63,630 bases of DNA from Brevinematales bacterium (GTDB lineage Bacteria; Spirochaetota; Brevinematia; Brevinematales; GWF1-51-8), in the NCBI GenBank assembly GCA_013177895.1, contig JABLXV010000011.1:1-63630 (forward strand), in the 5' to 3' direction. Position 1 is the first letter of the stretch. Each line of letters begins with the position of its first letter. Below, one piece after another: positions 1-10,217 of the stretch. The notes under the pieces are model-generated. The model was given only the letters and a program-made list of their open reading frames with translations. It ran no database searches and had not been told where the DNA came from. The position numbers and the translations under genes were made by a program.

Positions 1-100
1 TATAATTCGACCGGTTTACAATGGCACTATTTCTCATCACGGGCTATGTTTTTATTGTGGTATCCCGCCAGAAATCGGGATTAGGGTACGCCCCGCATCC

Positions 101-146
101 TGACATCCATGTCGCTGCGGGACTCCCCCCTCCATGGGGTCGCAGT
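101..146. repeat. Dispersed intergenic repeat, family A, copy 1
   Basis: This stretch begins TGACATCC, runs through a C-rich centre to CCATGGGG, and ends TCGCAGT. Near-identical blocks occur at 14903-14948 and 53293-53340, always between genes. The core contains short palindromic pieces (CCATGG). Bases 1-100 upstream also hold degenerate related sequence (ATCACGGGCTAT, also found near 14850) and no gene. Confidence 0.7.
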
Positions 147-149
147 AGC

Positions 150-178
150 TTTACATATTTCGGTATATAGGTTATAAT
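150..178 (+). promoter_or_regulatory. Sigma-70-type promoter for gyrA
   Basis: TTTACA at 150-155 and a perfect TATAAT at 173-178 are separated by 17 bases. The predicted transcription start is about 45 bases before the gyrA start codon. It lies directly behind the family A repeat. Confidence 0.65.
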
Positions 179-231
179 TATCTTCAACTAAAAGTGGTAT
201 CCATCGCGTTATGCGGAAATGTGGAGGAACA

Positions 232-2715
232 ATGGCTAAAGAATCGAAGGGCGAAACTCATTTAATTACCGCCTATTTCGAAGACGAAATGAAAACGTCT
301 TACCTGAACTACGCATACAGTGTCATCACCAGCCGGGCGATCCCGGATATCCGTGACGGGCTCAAACCCGTGCACCGGCGTATCCTGTACGCGATGTCCG
401 AACTGAGTCTCTGGCATGACAAGCCCACCCGTAAGAGCGCCCGCGTAGTCGGAGACGTGCTCGGTAAGTACCATCCCCACGGTGATTCGTCGGTGTATAT
501 GGCGATGGTGAAGATGGCGCAGGACTTTTCTATCCGTTACCCGCTCGTAGTCGGGCAGGGAAACTTCGGTTCGATCGACGACGATCCTCCCGCCGCCATG
601 CGTTATACCGAAGCGAAACTGTCGCGGATCGCGGAATACCTCCTCGAGGACCTCGAGAAGGAGACGGTGGATTTCCGCCCGAATTTCGACGAGACCCTCA
701 AGGAGCCGAAGGTTTTCCCCGGTAAATTCCCTTTCCTGCTGTGTAACGGTACGACCGGTATCGCGGTAGGATTCGCGACCGACATACCCCCGCACAACCT
801 GAAGGAAGTCGCCGCGGGAATCGGGGCTTATCTCGACAATCCCAAGATTACGACCGCCGACCTGATGAAATATATCCAGGGGCCGGATTTCCCTACTCAC
901 GGTATCATCACTAATAAACAGGACCTTGCCGCGATGTACGAGACCGGGCATGGGTCGATTAGCCTCGCGGGAAAGATCGGTATCGAGGAAATCGGCGGGC
1001 AGAAAAATCTCGTGATTACCGAAATACCCTATAGAATCATTAAATCGAAGATTGTCGAGGAAATCACGAACCTGATTATCGACGGAAAGAATAAATACCG
1101 TCTGATTCTCGCGGGCATCAAGGAAGTGCGCGACGAATCGAGTAAAGAGGGCATTCGTGTCGTGGTCTATCTGAACCGCGACGCCGACCCCGACGCAATT
1201 CGGACGATCCTGTATAATACCACGTCGCTGACGGCGAAGATCAAAGCGAATATGGTGGTGCTGGTCGATAATCAGCCCCGCGTGCTCGGTCTCCGCGACA
1301 TCATTCATTATTATGTCGAGCACCGCAGGCATATTATTATCAAACGTACCGAGTTCGACCTACGCAAGGCGGAAGAACGTCTCCATATTATTAAGGGACT
1401 GCTGATCGCGCTCGCGAATATCGACGAGGTGATCGCGGTCATCAAGAAATCGAAGGATGTTTCCGACGCGCGAACGAACCTAATGGCGCGGTTCAAGCTG
1501 TCGGAGTTACAGGCGCAGGCGATCCTCGATATGCGTCTCCAGAAACTCACCAGCCTCGAGGTGTTCAAGCTCAAGGAAGAGGAGGCCGCGCTCGAGAAAC
1601 TGATCGCCGAACTCCAGGATATCCTGAAAAGCCCCAAGAAGCGCGACGCGGTGATCAAGACGGAATTGACCGAGATGTCCGATACTGTCGGCGACGCCCG
1701 CCGTTCGCAATTCGGGGAAATAGTCACCACCCATATCGAGACCGAGGAGCTGATCTCCAACGACCCGATGCTACTGACAGTATCCCGTAACGGATTCATT
1801 ATCCGCGAGGTAGGGACGACCATGAAGTCCGGGAAACGCGGGAACAAGGGGCGGCGAGGCGAGGCCTCGGATACCGACCGTCTCGAAAACGGCGACTACA
1901 TATTCGAGACAGTCTCGTGCTATATGAAGGATACCATCATGTTCGTGACCGACGCGGGGCGTGTGTACTCCCTGAAGGGTTACGAAATCAAGGGCGATAT
2001 CGACGGGAAAATCACCCGCGCCTATATACGTAATATAGAACGCCTTCGCGATATAGTCGTCAATCAGGAGACCATCTCGGCTGTGCTCCGTGTGACCGAA
2101 TTTACGGATAATTATTTTATGATATTCATATCGAAAATGGGCAAGATCGCGAAAATTCCGCTCAGCCAGTTCGACAGTATCTATAAGACCGGTATCAACG
2201 CCGTCAAACTGCGGAAGAACGACGCCGTAGTCGGCGCGGTGATTACCGACGGTAAGCAGAAGCTGTTTATCGTGAAGGGCAGCGCGAAGGGCTTCAAGTT
2301 CCATGAGAAGACGATTCCCGTGTATAACAGGGGTGTAGGCGGCGCGATCGGTACGACCGTGTCCGGCGAGGCCGACCAGGTGATCGGGATGGGAGTCGAG
2401 GGCGACGCGAAGTTCGTCCTGTTTGTGACTACCGACGGGAAGGGACGTATGGTGAAGCCCGACGTATTCAAGGAAATGTCGAACCGGGGCGCGAAGGGAT
2501 GCAAGCTGGTGGAGATCGGGAAAGACCGGCGTCTGGCTTCGTTCTGTATGTGCAACCCGGGCGACGAGGTTGTGATTACCACGAAAGCGGGAAGGAGAAT
2601 ATCGTTCCCGATAGATTCGCTGAGCGCGCAATTATTAAAAATGATGGATCTGCGGGAAGGCGACGAAGTTTCGGCGATTTCGGCAATTAGTGCTGAAGAG
2701 GAAAGCGGGGTCTAA
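232..2715 (+). CDS. gyrA: DNA gyrase (type IIA topoisomerase) subunit A
   Basis: This is the DNA breakage-reunion subunit of a type IIA topoisomerase. The N-terminal domain has the quinolone-pocket stretch [12 protein letters not shown] and the catalytic tyrosine in [10 protein letters not shown]. The C-terminal half is a run of GyrA-type beta-pinwheel blades. A basic glycine-rich segment around residues 533-543 ([11 protein letters not shown]) sits where gyrase carries its GyrA box, which favours GyrA over ParC, although it is not the canonical QRRGGKG. The ATG at 232 is chosen over one at 211 because GGAGGA lies just before it, giving 827 residues, a normal length. gyrB is not in the window, so ParC remains an alternative name. 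Confidence 0.88.
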   Translation: MAKESKGETHLITAYFEDEMKTSYLNYAYSVITSRAIPDIRDGLKPVHRRILYAMSELSLWHDKPTRKSARVVGDVLGKYHPHGDSSVYMAMVKMAQDFSIRYPLVVGQGNFGSIDDDPPAAMRYTEAKLSRIAEYLLEDLEKETVDFRPNFDETLKEPKVFPGKFPFLLCNGTTGIAVGFATDIPPHNLKEVAAGIGAYLDNPKITTADLMKYIQGPDFPTHGIITNKQDLAAMYETGHGSISLAGKIGIEEIGGQKNLVITEIPYRIIKSKIVEEITNLIIDGKNKYRLILAGIKEVRDESSKEGIRVVVYLNRDADPDAIRTILYNTTSLTAKIKANMVVLVDNQPRVLGLRDIIHYYVEHRRHIIIKRTEFDLRKAEERLHIIKGLLIALANIDEVIAVIKKSKDVSDARTNLMARFKLSELQAQAILDMRLQKLTSLEVFKLKEEEAALEKLIAELQDILKSPKKRDAVIKTELTEMSDTVGDARRSQFGEIVTTHIETEELISNDPMLLTVSRNGFIIREVGTTMKSGKRGNKGRRGEASDTDRLENGDYIFETVSCYMKDTIMFVTDAGRVYSLKGYEIKGDIDGKITRAYIRNIERLRDIVVNQETISAVLRVTEFTDNYFMIFISKMGKIAKIPLSQFDSIYKTGINAVKLRKNDAVVGAVITDGKQKLFIVKGSAKGFKFHEKTIPVYNRGVGGAIGTTVSGEADQVIGMGVEGDAKFVLFVTTDGKGRMVKPDVFKEMSNRGAKGCKLVEIGKDRRLASFCMCNPGDEVVITTKAGRRISFPIDSLSAQLLKMMDLREGDEVSAISAISAEEESGV

Positions 2716-2732
2716 TATGCCGGAGGTTTTGA

Positions 2733-3428
2733 GTGCATAACTATGAATGTCTCATTTTTGATCTGTACAACACATTGATTTCGGACGACGGGATGGCCGA
2801 ACGTGAAAAGTACCGTCTGGATTCGATTTACACGATACTTGAAAAATCGCTCTATCCGGTAAAATTCCAGACGCTTTCCGAGAAGTACGGCGAAATGATG
2901 GCAAAATGGGCGGAGTCCCAGGCCACCAACGGATGGTGCGTGCCGCCGTTCTATCAGGTGGAATACCTTCTTAATTCCCTCAACGTCCACGATTTAATCG
3001 TATTCAAGAAAACCTATGACGTATATATCGACGCGATTTTACAGATTTGCCCCGACCCGATCCATCATGCCCGGAAGGCGCTTCAGGAACTGAAGGACAG
3101 GGGTAAAAAGATCGGGCTGATTTCCAATACCGGGAAAACCCCCGGGGTTATCCTGCGTATGATGCTGAAAGAAGTCAACCTGTTCGACTATTTCGACGAT
3201 ATGATCTTTTCCGACGAGGTCGGCTACCTGAAACCCGACGAACGGATATTCCATCTCGCGGCGGAGAGACTCGGAGTGAAACGGGATGAGACGGTTTTTA
3301 TCGGCGACCTGAAAGTCAGTGATTATGACGGCGCGATGGGCGCGGGTTTGGGCGCGCATCTGTTCGACCACAAGAAAGAAGATTTATACAACGTCGTTAT
3401 CGATTACAGCGGCGGGTATTTGGAGTAA
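2733..3428 (+). CDS. HAD-family hydrolase
   Basis: A haloacid-dehalogenase-type phosphatase of 231 residues. Motif I is DLYNT near residue 10, with a tyrosine between the aspartate and the usual second acid position. Motif II is the serine in LISNTGKT, motif III the lysine of LKPDERIF, and motif IV is GDLKVSDYDGA. The alpha-helical cap lies between motifs I and II as in subclass IA. The start is GTG at 2733 with GGAGG eight bases upstream. It follows gyrA by 17 bases and may be co-transcribed with it. The substrate cannot be read from the sequence; phosphoglycolate-type or nucleotide phosphatases are possible. The second acid of motif I (DxD) is absent, so activity is not certain. Confidence 0.85.
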   Translation: MHNYECLIFDLYNTLISDDGMAEREKYRLDSIYTILEKSLYPVKFQTLSEKYGEMMAKWAESQATNGWCVPPFYQVEYLLNSLNVHDLIVFKKTYDVYIDAILQICPDPIHHARKALQELKDRGKKIGLISNTGKTPGVILRMMLKEVNLFDYFDDMIFSDEVGYLKPDERIFHLAAERLGVKRDETVFIGDLKVSDYDGAMGAGLGAHLFDHKKEDLYNVVIDYSGGYLE

Positions 3429-3541
3429 TTCCGGGTTCCGCGGGCATGATAAATAGATGTAACGGATCATCGTGAGGGCGATTTCCCGTACCGGTGTTTT
3501 TCCGCCGGAGCGGTTTTAGAAACGCTTTTAAGGAGAAATCT

Positions 3542-4573
3542 ATGGGTTTGAAAGAAGAATTGAACGGTATCCTGCAGGAAGCCGGGAAAGAAGTTAAAAA
3601 AATCAAAGATAAAAAATTATTCGACGAGATTCGCGTGAAGTTTCTCGGGAAGAAGGGCGCGCTGAAGGAAATCCTCGGTAAACTCGGAAGCCTGAGTGTC
3701 GAGGAAAAGAAGGAAATCGGTCAGCTTGCGAACGAGGTAAAGGATAAGATACAGGAAATGATCGACGAGGCCTCGGAACGTATCGAGAAGCAGGAACGCG
3801 CCGCGCGCCTGAAAAAAGGCGTCGGCGATACTTCGGTCTCCCGCGAGATTCCCCCGGTCGGGTATTACCATCCGCTGACTGTCGTTCTCGAACGCATGAT
3901 CGGCGTATTTAAAAATATGGGATTTACGGTCGAGGAAGGCCCCGAACTCGAGGAAGAGTACTATAACTTCGACGCGCTCAATATGCCGTGGTATCATCCC
4001 GCGCGCGACGGCCACGACAGTTTTTATGTCACTAAGGGGAAACTGATGCGCACGCATACCTCCCCGATGCAGGCCCGTATTATGGAGAAGCGCAAACCCC
4101 CGTTAGCGGTAGTCGTACCGGGGCGCTGTTTCCGCCGCGACGCGGTGGACGCCACCCACGGGCATACGTTCTACCAGATGGAAGGATTTGTCGTCGATAA
4201 GCATATTACTATGGCCGACCTCAAGGGCACGCTCCTGACATGGGCGAAAATGATGTTCGGGCCGCAGACGAAGATCAGGATGCGCCCCGATTATTTCCCG
4301 TTCACCGAACCGTCGGGCGAACTGGGAGTGACATGCCCGGTATGCGGCGGGAAGCTCTGCCCGGTGTGCAAGCATACGGGATGGATCGAGATCGCCGGAT
4401 GCGGAATGATCGACCCGGAGGTATTGAAGAACGTCGGGTACGACCCTGAGAATGTGTCCGGGTTCGCGTTCGGTATGGGCCTCGAACGGATCGCGATGAC
4501 TGTTTACGGTATCCGCGACATCCGTTATTTCCTCGAGAACGATATGCGTCTCTTAGAACAGTTCGTGAAATAG
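3542..4573 (+). CDS. pheS: Phenylalanine--tRNA ligase alpha subunit
   Basis: Catalytic subunit of the class II alpha2-beta2 enzyme that charges tRNA-Phe. The N-terminal ~90 residues form the basic coiled-coil tRNA-binding arm. Class II motif 2 appears as RCFRRDAVDATHGHTFYQ, and motif 3 as FGMGLERIAM near the C-terminus. A CPVC...CPVC insertion before GWIEIAGCGM looks like a small metal site, as seen in several other bacterial PheS proteins. The ATG at 3542 is preferred to an earlier in-frame ATG at 3494 because AAGGAG precedes it and the extra 16 residues are not PheS-like. Length is 343. pheT follows after 44 bases. The 111-base gap upstream shows no T-box or other leader I can identify. Confidence 0.96.
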   Translation: MGLKEELNGILQEAGKEVKKIKDKKLFDEIRVKFLGKKGALKEILGKLGSLSVEEKKEIGQLANEVKDKIQEMIDEASERIEKQERAARLKKGVGDTSVSREIPPVGYYHPLTVVLERMIGVFKNMGFTVEEGPELEEEYYNFDALNMPWYHPARDGHDSFYVTKGKLMRTHTSPMQARIMEKRKPPLAVVVPGRCFRRDAVDATHGHTFYQMEGFVVDKHITMADLKGTLLTWAKMMFGPQTKIRMRPDYFPFTEPSGELGVTCPVCGGKLCPVCKHTGWIEIAGCGMIDPEVLKNVGYDPENVSGFAFGMGLERIAMTVYGIRDIRYFLENDMRLLEQFVK

Positions 4574-4617
4574 GCGCCCTGAGGGCGGTCGTTTGATATT
4601 CTATAGAGGAGAAATTA

Positions 4618-6963
4618 ATGTTTGTAACATATAATTGGCTGAAGGAATTCACCGAAATATCCATATCCCCGGAGGAACTTGCCGACCGTCTGACTATGCA
4701 GGGTCTGGAAGTGGTCGCGATGAAGAAAGCCGGTTTCGACCTCTCGAAAAATCCGCTGATAGGGCTTGTCAAGATTCAATCGGTGGAGAAGCACCCCAAG
4801 ACGGATACCCTGAAAATATGCAAGGTCGCCGGGACGAAAAAATTCACCGTAGTGACCAATTCGCCGAATGCCGCGAAGGGAGACTATGTCGTATTCGCTC
4901 AGCCCGGCGCAACGCTTCCCAACGGGATAACCGTGAAGGAAACGAAGATCAAGGAACAGGTCTCCGAGGGAATGTTTCTCCCGAAGGAATTTCTCCTTTT
5001 AGAGGAAAAAAGCGCGGATATCTGGATTCTCGGGAAGGACGAGAAGGTCGCGGATGTGGAATTTCAATTATTCATGGAAGAAGATACGATATTTGAGATA
5101 GAGCTGACCGCGAACCGGTCGGATTGTCTTTCAACGATAGGTATCGCGCGAGAGGTCGCGGCGATGCTCGATAAGCCGTTGAAAGTCAACGAGCCCAAGG
5201 TCAGCGAAACGATCAATGTCGAACCGGATATCGAGGTGCAGGACAGAAACCTCTGCCCGCGTTACTCGTCCCGGATACTTACCGGCATCGAGGTGCGCGA
5301 GTCGCCCGCCTGGGTACGCCGCCGCCTGACGATGTGCGGGCTGCGCCCGATCAATAATATTGTCGACGCGACCAACTACGTATTGCTCGAAATGGGGCAT
5401 CCCACCCACGCGTTCGACCTCAACCGCCTCGAGGGGAAGAAAATTGTCGTGCGGACGGCGAAAAAGGGCGAGACGATCACGTCGCTCGACGGTACCGAAC
5501 GTAAAATTACCGAAGAAATGCTGATGATCGCCGACGAGAAAAAGCCAGTGGGCATAGCCGGGGTGATGGGCGGCGAGAACAGCGAGATTATAGACACGAC
5601 GCGCGATTTGCTGGTGGAGAGCGCCTATTTCGATCCGGTATCGATCCGCCGGACGTCCGCGGCGTTGAAGCTGAAGACCGACGCGGCGTACCATTTCGAA
5701 CGCAACGCCGATTGGGGAATCACGATGACCGCGCTCGACCGCGTCTGCGAACTGGTGATGATGTCCAGCCCCGCGAAGGTATCGAAGGCGGTAGACCGTT
5801 ATACGAATATTATGAAAGAAAGGGTTGTGACGATCAAGGACGGCTATGTCGAGGAAAAACTCGGTATGGAGATGCCTCTGAAGGACGTCGAGGATTACCT
5901 GAAACGGCTCGGTTTCTATATTATGGTCAAGCGCGACAGCAGTCTCGAGGTCAAGGTTCCGAGTTTCCGTTCCGACGTCAGCCGCCCGATCGATTTGGTC
6001 GAGGAGATCGCGCGCGTGTACGGGTATAACAATATCCCCGAAGCGTCGTTCCGGCCGCCGACGGTGGTGGAAGGGCTCGGCGAAGTCAAGAATATCAAGT
6101 TCAAGCTGAGGGAAATCCTGACGGGTCTGGGTTTTTCCGAAGCGTATAACCATACGTTTACGGATACGGACGAACTGAAAAAATTCAGGATTATGAATAG
6201 TTCCGTGATCCCGCTCGAGAACCCGATGACACAGGACGCGTCGGTGCTCAGGAATTACCTCTTCATGGGGATTGTGAAAAATATCGAGTACAATGAGAAA
6301 TCGGCGTACCGTCACGCATCGAGATTTTTTGAAATCGGGCGGATATTCAAGAAAGAACAGGATTACAGCGAATCCGAGCGGATATGTTTCGCGGTATGGG
6401 GAAAGGACGAGTCCTATGAGAGACTATTAGGGATCGCCGAAATGCTGCTGATACGTCTCGGCGCTGGAAAACTGGAATTCAGGAAGGCGAAGCACGAGTT
6501 TATGCATCCCGAAAATTGTACCATCGTATTTCAGGACGATAAAAAGATCGGTTTCCTCGGGGAACTCCACCCGGATATCCAGGACGAACTGGAATTGCGT
6601 TATCCCGTATTTTTCGCGGAGTTCAACCTTGCCGTGCTGGAGGATATTTTCCGTGGCGAAACGGTGATCGCGCCGATCGGGAAATTTCCGCCCGCCGACC
6701 GCGATCTGTCGCTCGTAGTGGACGAATCGGTGCTCGCGAGGGATGTGCAGAATATGATGCTCTCGTTCGATAGCCTCATCCATCAAGTGGAGTTTGTCGA
6801 TATATTCTCCGGCGAGAAGATCGGCGAGGACCGGAAGAGCCTGACCTACTCGATCATTTTCCAGAGTAACGAGAAAACTTTAAGCGATGTCGAGGTAAAC
6901 GCGGTCATGGATAAGCTGGTCGCGAAACTGGAAGAGCAGTTTAACGCCGAGCTTCGTTCGTAG
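4618..6963 (+). CDS. pheT: Phenylalanine--tRNA ligase beta subunit
   Basis: Beta subunit of the tRNA-Phe ligase; it binds tRNA and carries the editing site. The order of domains fits the long bacterial form (781 residues): a tRNA-binding OB fold at about 40-150, the B3/B4 editing region, B5 and a core around 400-480, and a C-terminal ferredoxin-like anticodon-binding domain beginning near KFPPADRDLSLVV. It starts at ATG 4618 behind GAGGAG. It is the second gene of the pheST operon and is followed by a 135-base gap that holds the next promoter. Confidence 0.96.
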   Translation: MFVTYNWLKEFTEISISPEELADRLTMQGLEVVAMKKAGFDLSKNPLIGLVKIQSVEKHPKTDTLKICKVAGTKKFTVVTNSPNAAKGDYVVFAQPGATLPNGITVKETKIKEQVSEGMFLPKEFLLLEEKSADIWILGKDEKVADVEFQLFMEEDTIFEIELTANRSDCLSTIGIAREVAAMLDKPLKVNEPKVSETINVEPDIEVQDRNLCPRYSSRILTGIEVRESPAWVRRRLTMCGLRPINNIVDATNYVLLEMGHPTHAFDLNRLEGKKIVVRTAKKGETITSLDGTERKITEEMLMIADEKKPVGIAGVMGGENSEIIDTTRDLLVESAYFDPVSIRRTSAALKLKTDAAYHFERNADWGITMTALDRVCELVMMSSPAKVSKAVDRYTNIMKERVVTIKDGYVEEKLGMEMPLKDVEDYLKRLGFYIMVKRDSSLEVKVPSFRSDVSRPIDLVEEIARVYGYNNIPEASFRPPTVVEGLGEVKNIKFKLREILTGLGFSEAYNHTFTDTDELKKFRIMNSSVIPLENPMTQDASVLRNYLFMGIVKNIEYNEKSAYRHASRFFEIGRIFKKEQDYSESERICFAVWGKDESYERLLGIAEMLLIRLGAGKLEFRKAKHEFMHPENCTIVFQDDKKIGFLGELHPDIQDELELRYPVFFAEFNLAVLEDIFRGETVIAPIGKFPPADRDLSLVVDESVLARDVQNMMLSFDSLIHQVEFVDIFSGEKIGEDRKSLTYSIIFQSNEKTLSDVEVNAVMDKLVAKLEEQFNAELRS

Positions 6964-7032
6964 CGGAATGTAGGCTTATTATCGTATTCACGTATAATGA
7001 GCGCCTCCTCACATAAGATTCTGTAAATATGT

Positions 7033-7061
7033 TTGACAATTTTTGCTATCTTGTATATAAT
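7033..7061 (+). promoter_or_regulatory. Consensus promoter for rpmF-plsX
   Basis: A perfect TTGACA at 7033-7038 and a perfect TATAAT at 7056-7061 with the ideal 17-base spacer. The predicted start of transcription is about 30 bases before rpmF. A full double consensus suggests strong constitutive expression, as expected for a ribosomal protein gene. Confidence 0.9.
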
Positions 7062-7098
7062 GATGGATTATTAATTGTATTTCTTTAAGGAGTAAAGC

Positions 7099-7314
7099 AT
7101 GGGCTTACCGAAGCATAAGACATCTAAAACGATGAGTAAAAGACGGAAATCAAATTCGTATTACGCTAGAGCGGTCATACCCGCTATGTCCGTATGTCCT
7201 CACTGCGGCGAGAAGAAGATACCCCACCGGGTATGTCCTTCCTGCGGTTTCTACGGAGATAAATCCGGCGGCGTACAGGTGATTACCAAGGCTATCAAAG
7301 AGGTTAAGGAGTAA
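7099..7314 (+). CDS. rpmF: 50S ribosomal protein L32
   Basis: A 71-residue basic ribosomal protein. The N-terminus GLPKHKTSKTMSKRRKS is the family hallmark, followed by a zinc ribbon made of CPHC and CPSC about 15 residues apart. All four cysteines are kept, so this is the zinc-binding form. AAGGAG precedes the ATG at 7099. The link between rpmF and plsX is a widely conserved arrangement that couples translation capacity and lipid synthesis genes; plsX follows after only 12 bases. Confidence 0.96.
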   Translation: MGLPKHKTSKTMSKRRKSNSYYARAVIPAMSVCPHCGEKKIPHRVCPSCGFYGDKSGGVQVITKAIKEVKE

Positions 7315-7326
7315 TCAACCAAATCT

Positions 7327-8349
7327 ATGAAAATCGGAGTGGATTTAATTTCCGGTGAATCTGATATCAATGAGCTGGTGCATGGTTGTATCGACGCTGT
7401 GGAAGAGTCCGATGATATAGAAGTGGTGATGATCGGGAAATCCGAAGTCTACGAACCTCTTCTCTACCAGAAGAAATCCTTTTGGGGTAAACCTGAAAAG
7501 ATTAATAGAATTTCTATTCTCGAGGCGTCGGAGATTATAACTATGGACGACGACCCGCTCCGTGTGATTAAGCAGAAGAAGAACGCGAGTATTGTGGTCG
7601 GTCTTCAGGCGCACAAGCGGATGGAAATCGACGCGTTTTTCTCGCCGGGCAATACCGGCGCGATCGTGGTCGCTGCGTCATTGATTATGGGGCGCGTTAG
7701 AGGGATAAAAAAGCCCGCATTGGCCGCGTTTTTACCTAACCAGATCGGGAAGGTAAATATCCTGCTGGATGTCGGGGCGAGCACCGAGTGCGATATCGAT
7801 GACCTTATAAAATTCGCCATTATGGGCAGAATTTTTTATTCCGAGATGGAAAAGGTGCCGAACCCCAAGGTCGCTCTTTTAAACATCGGGAGCGAATCTC
7901 ATAAGGGTACTACTATCCACAAAGCGACCTATCAGCGCTTGAACGATATGAAGATTAATTTTGTCGGTAATATCGAAGGACATGATTTGTTCTCGAGCGA
8001 GATGGACGTGATAGTCTGCGACGGCGCGGTCGGAAACGTGGCTCTGAAGGTTATTGAGGGAGTTGCCAAAACGATCACGACGCTCCTGAAGGAATCGATA
8101 AAGAGCGACCCGATGGCAAGCGTCGCGTTACCGTTATACGGAAGAGCGTTGAAGCAAATGTCGCATAAGATCGACCCGGAAGCTCATGGCGGAGTACCGT
8201 TACTGGGCGTTCGCGGCAACGTGTTTATCGGGCATGGGAAATCCGGCAGGGGGGCGATTAAAGCCGGTATTATGGCGGCGGCGAAGGCTGTCCGTACTGA
8301 TGTTCTGGGAAAAATTCACCGGGATATGGAAGTTTATAATCACGAGTAG
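7327..8349 (+). CDS. plsX: Phosphate acyltransferase PlsX
   Basis: Converts acyl-ACP to acyl-phosphate at the start of membrane phospholipid synthesis; a peripheral membrane enzyme. The 340-residue length and the opening KIGVDLISGE fit the family. The glycine-rich stretches FFSPGNTGAIV, LLDVGAS and CDGAVGNVALK are the conserved PlsX blocks, and the C-terminal GGVPLLGVRGNVFIGHG is typical. It is co-transcribed with rpmF. A terminator-like hairpin follows at 8361, so fabH may depend on read-through or on its own promoter. Confidence 0.95.
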   Translation: MKIGVDLISGESDINELVHGCIDAVEESDDIEVVMIGKSEVYEPLLYQKKSFWGKPEKINRISILEASEIITMDDDPLRVIKQKKNASIVVGLQAHKRMEIDAFFSPGNTGAIVVAASLIMGRVRGIKKPALAAFLPNQIGKVNILLDVGASTECDIDDLIKFAIMGRIFYSEMEKVPNPKVALLNIGSESHKGTTIHKATYQRLNDMKINFVGNIEGHDLFSSEMDVIVCDGAVGNVALKVIEGVAKTITTLLKESIKSDPMASVALPLYGRALKQMSHKIDPEAHGGVPLLGVRGNVFIGHGKSGRGAIKAGIMAAAKAVRTDVLGKIHRDMEVYNHE

Positions 8350-8360
8350 AAGCTCAAAAC

Positions 8361-8382
8361 AGAGCCGCATGGCTCTTTTTTT
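8361..8382 (+). terminator. Rho-independent terminator after plsX
   Basis: The 6-base stem AGAGCC / GGCTCT with loop GCAT is followed by seven T residues. It lies between plsX and fabH. The stem is short, so it may only partly separate rpmF-plsX from the fab genes. Confidence 0.7.
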
Positions 8383-8416
8383 ATTTATACGATAGAAGAG
8401 ATGAGGAGGCTGCGAA

Positions 8417-9409
8417 TTGAAACCGGTTAAAGCGCAAATTACCGGGACCGGAATGTACGCTCCCGAGAAGGTACTTTCAAATGTCGATCTGGAAAAAATT
8501 GTTGAAACGAATGACGATTGGATAACCAGCAGAACTGGAATAAAGCGGCGGCATATTGCCGCTGACGATGAGACTACGTCCACTATGGCCGCCGAAGCGG
8601 GCAGACAGGCAATCGAGAATGCCGGGCTCAAACCCGAGGATATCGACCTCGTATTAGTCGCCAGTTTGTCGCCGGATATGATGTTTCCCGCGACCGCGTG
8701 TCTGGTTCAGGATAAGCTGAAGCTCCCTAACGCCGGTACGGTCGATGTATCCGCCGCGTGCTCGGGCTTTGTTTATTCATTTTCCATGGCGGCGGGATTG
8801 ATCGGTATAGGGCTTTATAAAAATATTCTGGTAATCGGCTCCGAAGTAATGAGCCGTTTTATCGACTGGAGCGACCGTAATACATGCGTGCTCTTCGGAG
8901 ACGGCGCGGGCGCGGTGGTTCTTTCCGCTGTTCCCGGGGATAGCCCGTCCGAGGTGATCGATATTATTCTGGGCGGTGACGGTTCGGGCGGCGACCAGCT
9001 TACGTTACCCGCGGGAGGGTCTAAAAACCCCGCCACCCATGAAACGGTCGACCAGAAGCTGCATTACCTGAAAATGAACGGTAACGGCGTATTCAAAGTC
9101 GCGGTGCGTTCGATGACGGATATCACCCAAGAATTAATCGACCGGAACAATGTGCCGGTGGAAAAAGTCAAACTGGTCGTCCCGCATCAGGCGAACTTCC
9201 GCATCAACGACGCGGTACGCGAACGTCTCCATATGACGGAAGCTCAGATGTTCAACAATATTTTCGAGTATGCGAATACGAGCGGCGCGACTATCCCGAT
9301 CGGGATCGCGGACGCGGTACAGCAAGGCCTCCTGAAACGGGGGGATTATGTGGTGATGGTGGCGTTCGGAGGTGGTTTCACCTGGGGCGCCGTTCTGCTG
9401 AAATGGTAG
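8417..9409 (+). CDS. fabH: Beta-ketoacyl-ACP synthase III
   Basis: Condenses acetyl-CoA with malonyl-ACP to start type II fatty acid synthesis. The catalytic triad is complete: C115 in SAACSGF, H257 in VPHQAN and N287 in EYANTSG. Length is 330. The start is TTG at 8417 with GAGGAGG eight bases upstream; no ATG in the right place competes. fabG follows after 39 bases. The usual neighbour fabD (malonyl-CoA:ACP transacylase) is missing between fabH and fabG. Confidence 0.96.
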   Translation: MKPVKAQITGTGMYAPEKVLSNVDLEKIVETNDDWITSRTGIKRRHIAADDETTSTMAAEAGRQAIENAGLKPEDIDLVLVASLSPDMMFPATACLVQDKLKLPNAGTVDVSAACSGFVYSFSMAAGLIGIGLYKNILVIGSEVMSRFIDWSDRNTCVLFGDGAGAVVLSAVPGDSPSEVIDIILGGDGSGGDQLTLPAGGSKNPATHETVDQKLHYLKMNGNGVFKVAVRSMTDITQELIDRNNVPVEKVKLVVPHQANFRINDAVRERLHMTEAQMFNNIFEYANTSGATIPIGIADAVQQGLLKRGDYVVMVAFGGGFTWGAVLLKW

Positions 9410-9448
9410 AATTTAATACTTTTTATATATTCTTAGGAGGTGATTTTT

Positions 9449-10195
9449 ATGGGCCGTGTAGAATCTAAAAATGCAATTGTAACCGGAGCCGCTCGCGGTA
9501 TCGGACGCGCTATAGCGTTAAAGCTCGCGAGTGAGGGCGCAAATGTAGTAATAATCGATGTTAATCTCGATCAGGCTAACGAGACCGCGAAAGAGATTGA
9601 GAAGATGGGGCGTAAAAGTATTGCGATGAAGGTCGATGTTACCAGTTATGACGATGTGGAAAAAATGATTCAGACTGTAGCGAAGGAATGGGGCTCTGTC
9701 GATATTCTTGTGAATAACGCGGGCATCACCCGTGATAACTTAATCCTGCGAATGACCCCCGAGGACTTCGACCTTGTGATTAATATCAATCTCAAGGGCG
9801 TATTCAACGGTATTAAGGCGGTATTTCCCGTGATGATGAAGCAGAGAGCGGGCAAAATTATCAATATGGCGTCCGTAATCGGCCAGATGGGTAACGTCAG
9901 TCAGGCGAACTATGCCGCAAGTAAAGCGGGCGTAATCGCGTTGACGAAAACCGCCGCGAAAGAACTCGCGAAACGCGGGGTATGTGTGAACGCTATCGCC
10001 CCGGGTTATATTCAGACCCCGATGACCGACCAGCTTTCCGATCAGGTCAAGGACGCAATCAAGGCGATGATCCCGTTGGAACGCTTAGGTCAGCCCGAGG
10101 ACGTAGCGAATATGGTGTTGTTTTTAGCCAGTAGTGAATCTGACTATGTCACCGGTCATACCTTTAATGTGGATGGCGGTATGGTGATGGCTTAA
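9449..10195 (+). CDS. fabG: 3-oxoacyl-ACP reductase FabG
   Basis: NADPH-dependent short-chain reductase of the fatty acid elongation cycle, 248 residues. It has TGAARGIG near residue 12 for the cofactor, NNAG at about 89, and the full catalytic set N114, S142, Y155, K159 (YAASK). The ATG at 9449 is preferred over a GTG nine bases earlier because AGGAGG ends eight bases before it. fabF follows after 22 bases, leaving no room for acpP, which commonly lies between these two genes. Confidence 0.95.
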   Translation: MGRVESKNAIVTGAARGIGRAIALKLASEGANVVIIDVNLDQANETAKEIEKMGRKSIAMKVDVTSYDDVEKMIQTVAKEWGSVDILVNNAGITRDNLILRMTPEDFDLVININLKGVFNGIKAVFPVMMKQRAGKIINMASVIGQMGNVSQANYAASKAGVIALTKTAAKELAKRGVCVNAIAPGYIQTPMTDQLSDQVKDAIKAMIPLERLGQPEDVANMVLFLASSESDYVTGHTFNVDGGMVMA

Positions 10196-10217
10196 TATTA
10201 GGTAAGCGGAGGTAGAT

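Noticed and set aside
262-1332. Long open frame antisense to gyrA (356 codons)
   Set aside because: It lies wholly inside gyrA, is Arg/His-rich, has no ribosome binding site and no family likeness; it is an effect of codon bias. The same holds for 1771-2631 minus.
3429-3541. Possible T-box or leader before pheST
   Set aside because: No specifier hairpin, T-box consensus or terminator-antiterminator pair could be found; the same negative result holds before alaS and ilvB.
5131-6315. Open frame antisense to pheT (394 codons)
   Set aside because: Same reasons: shadow of a GC-biased gene with unlikely composition.
10196-10217. A hidden acpP between fabG and fabF
   Set aside because: Only 22 bases separate the genes, so an 80-residue carrier protein cannot fit.
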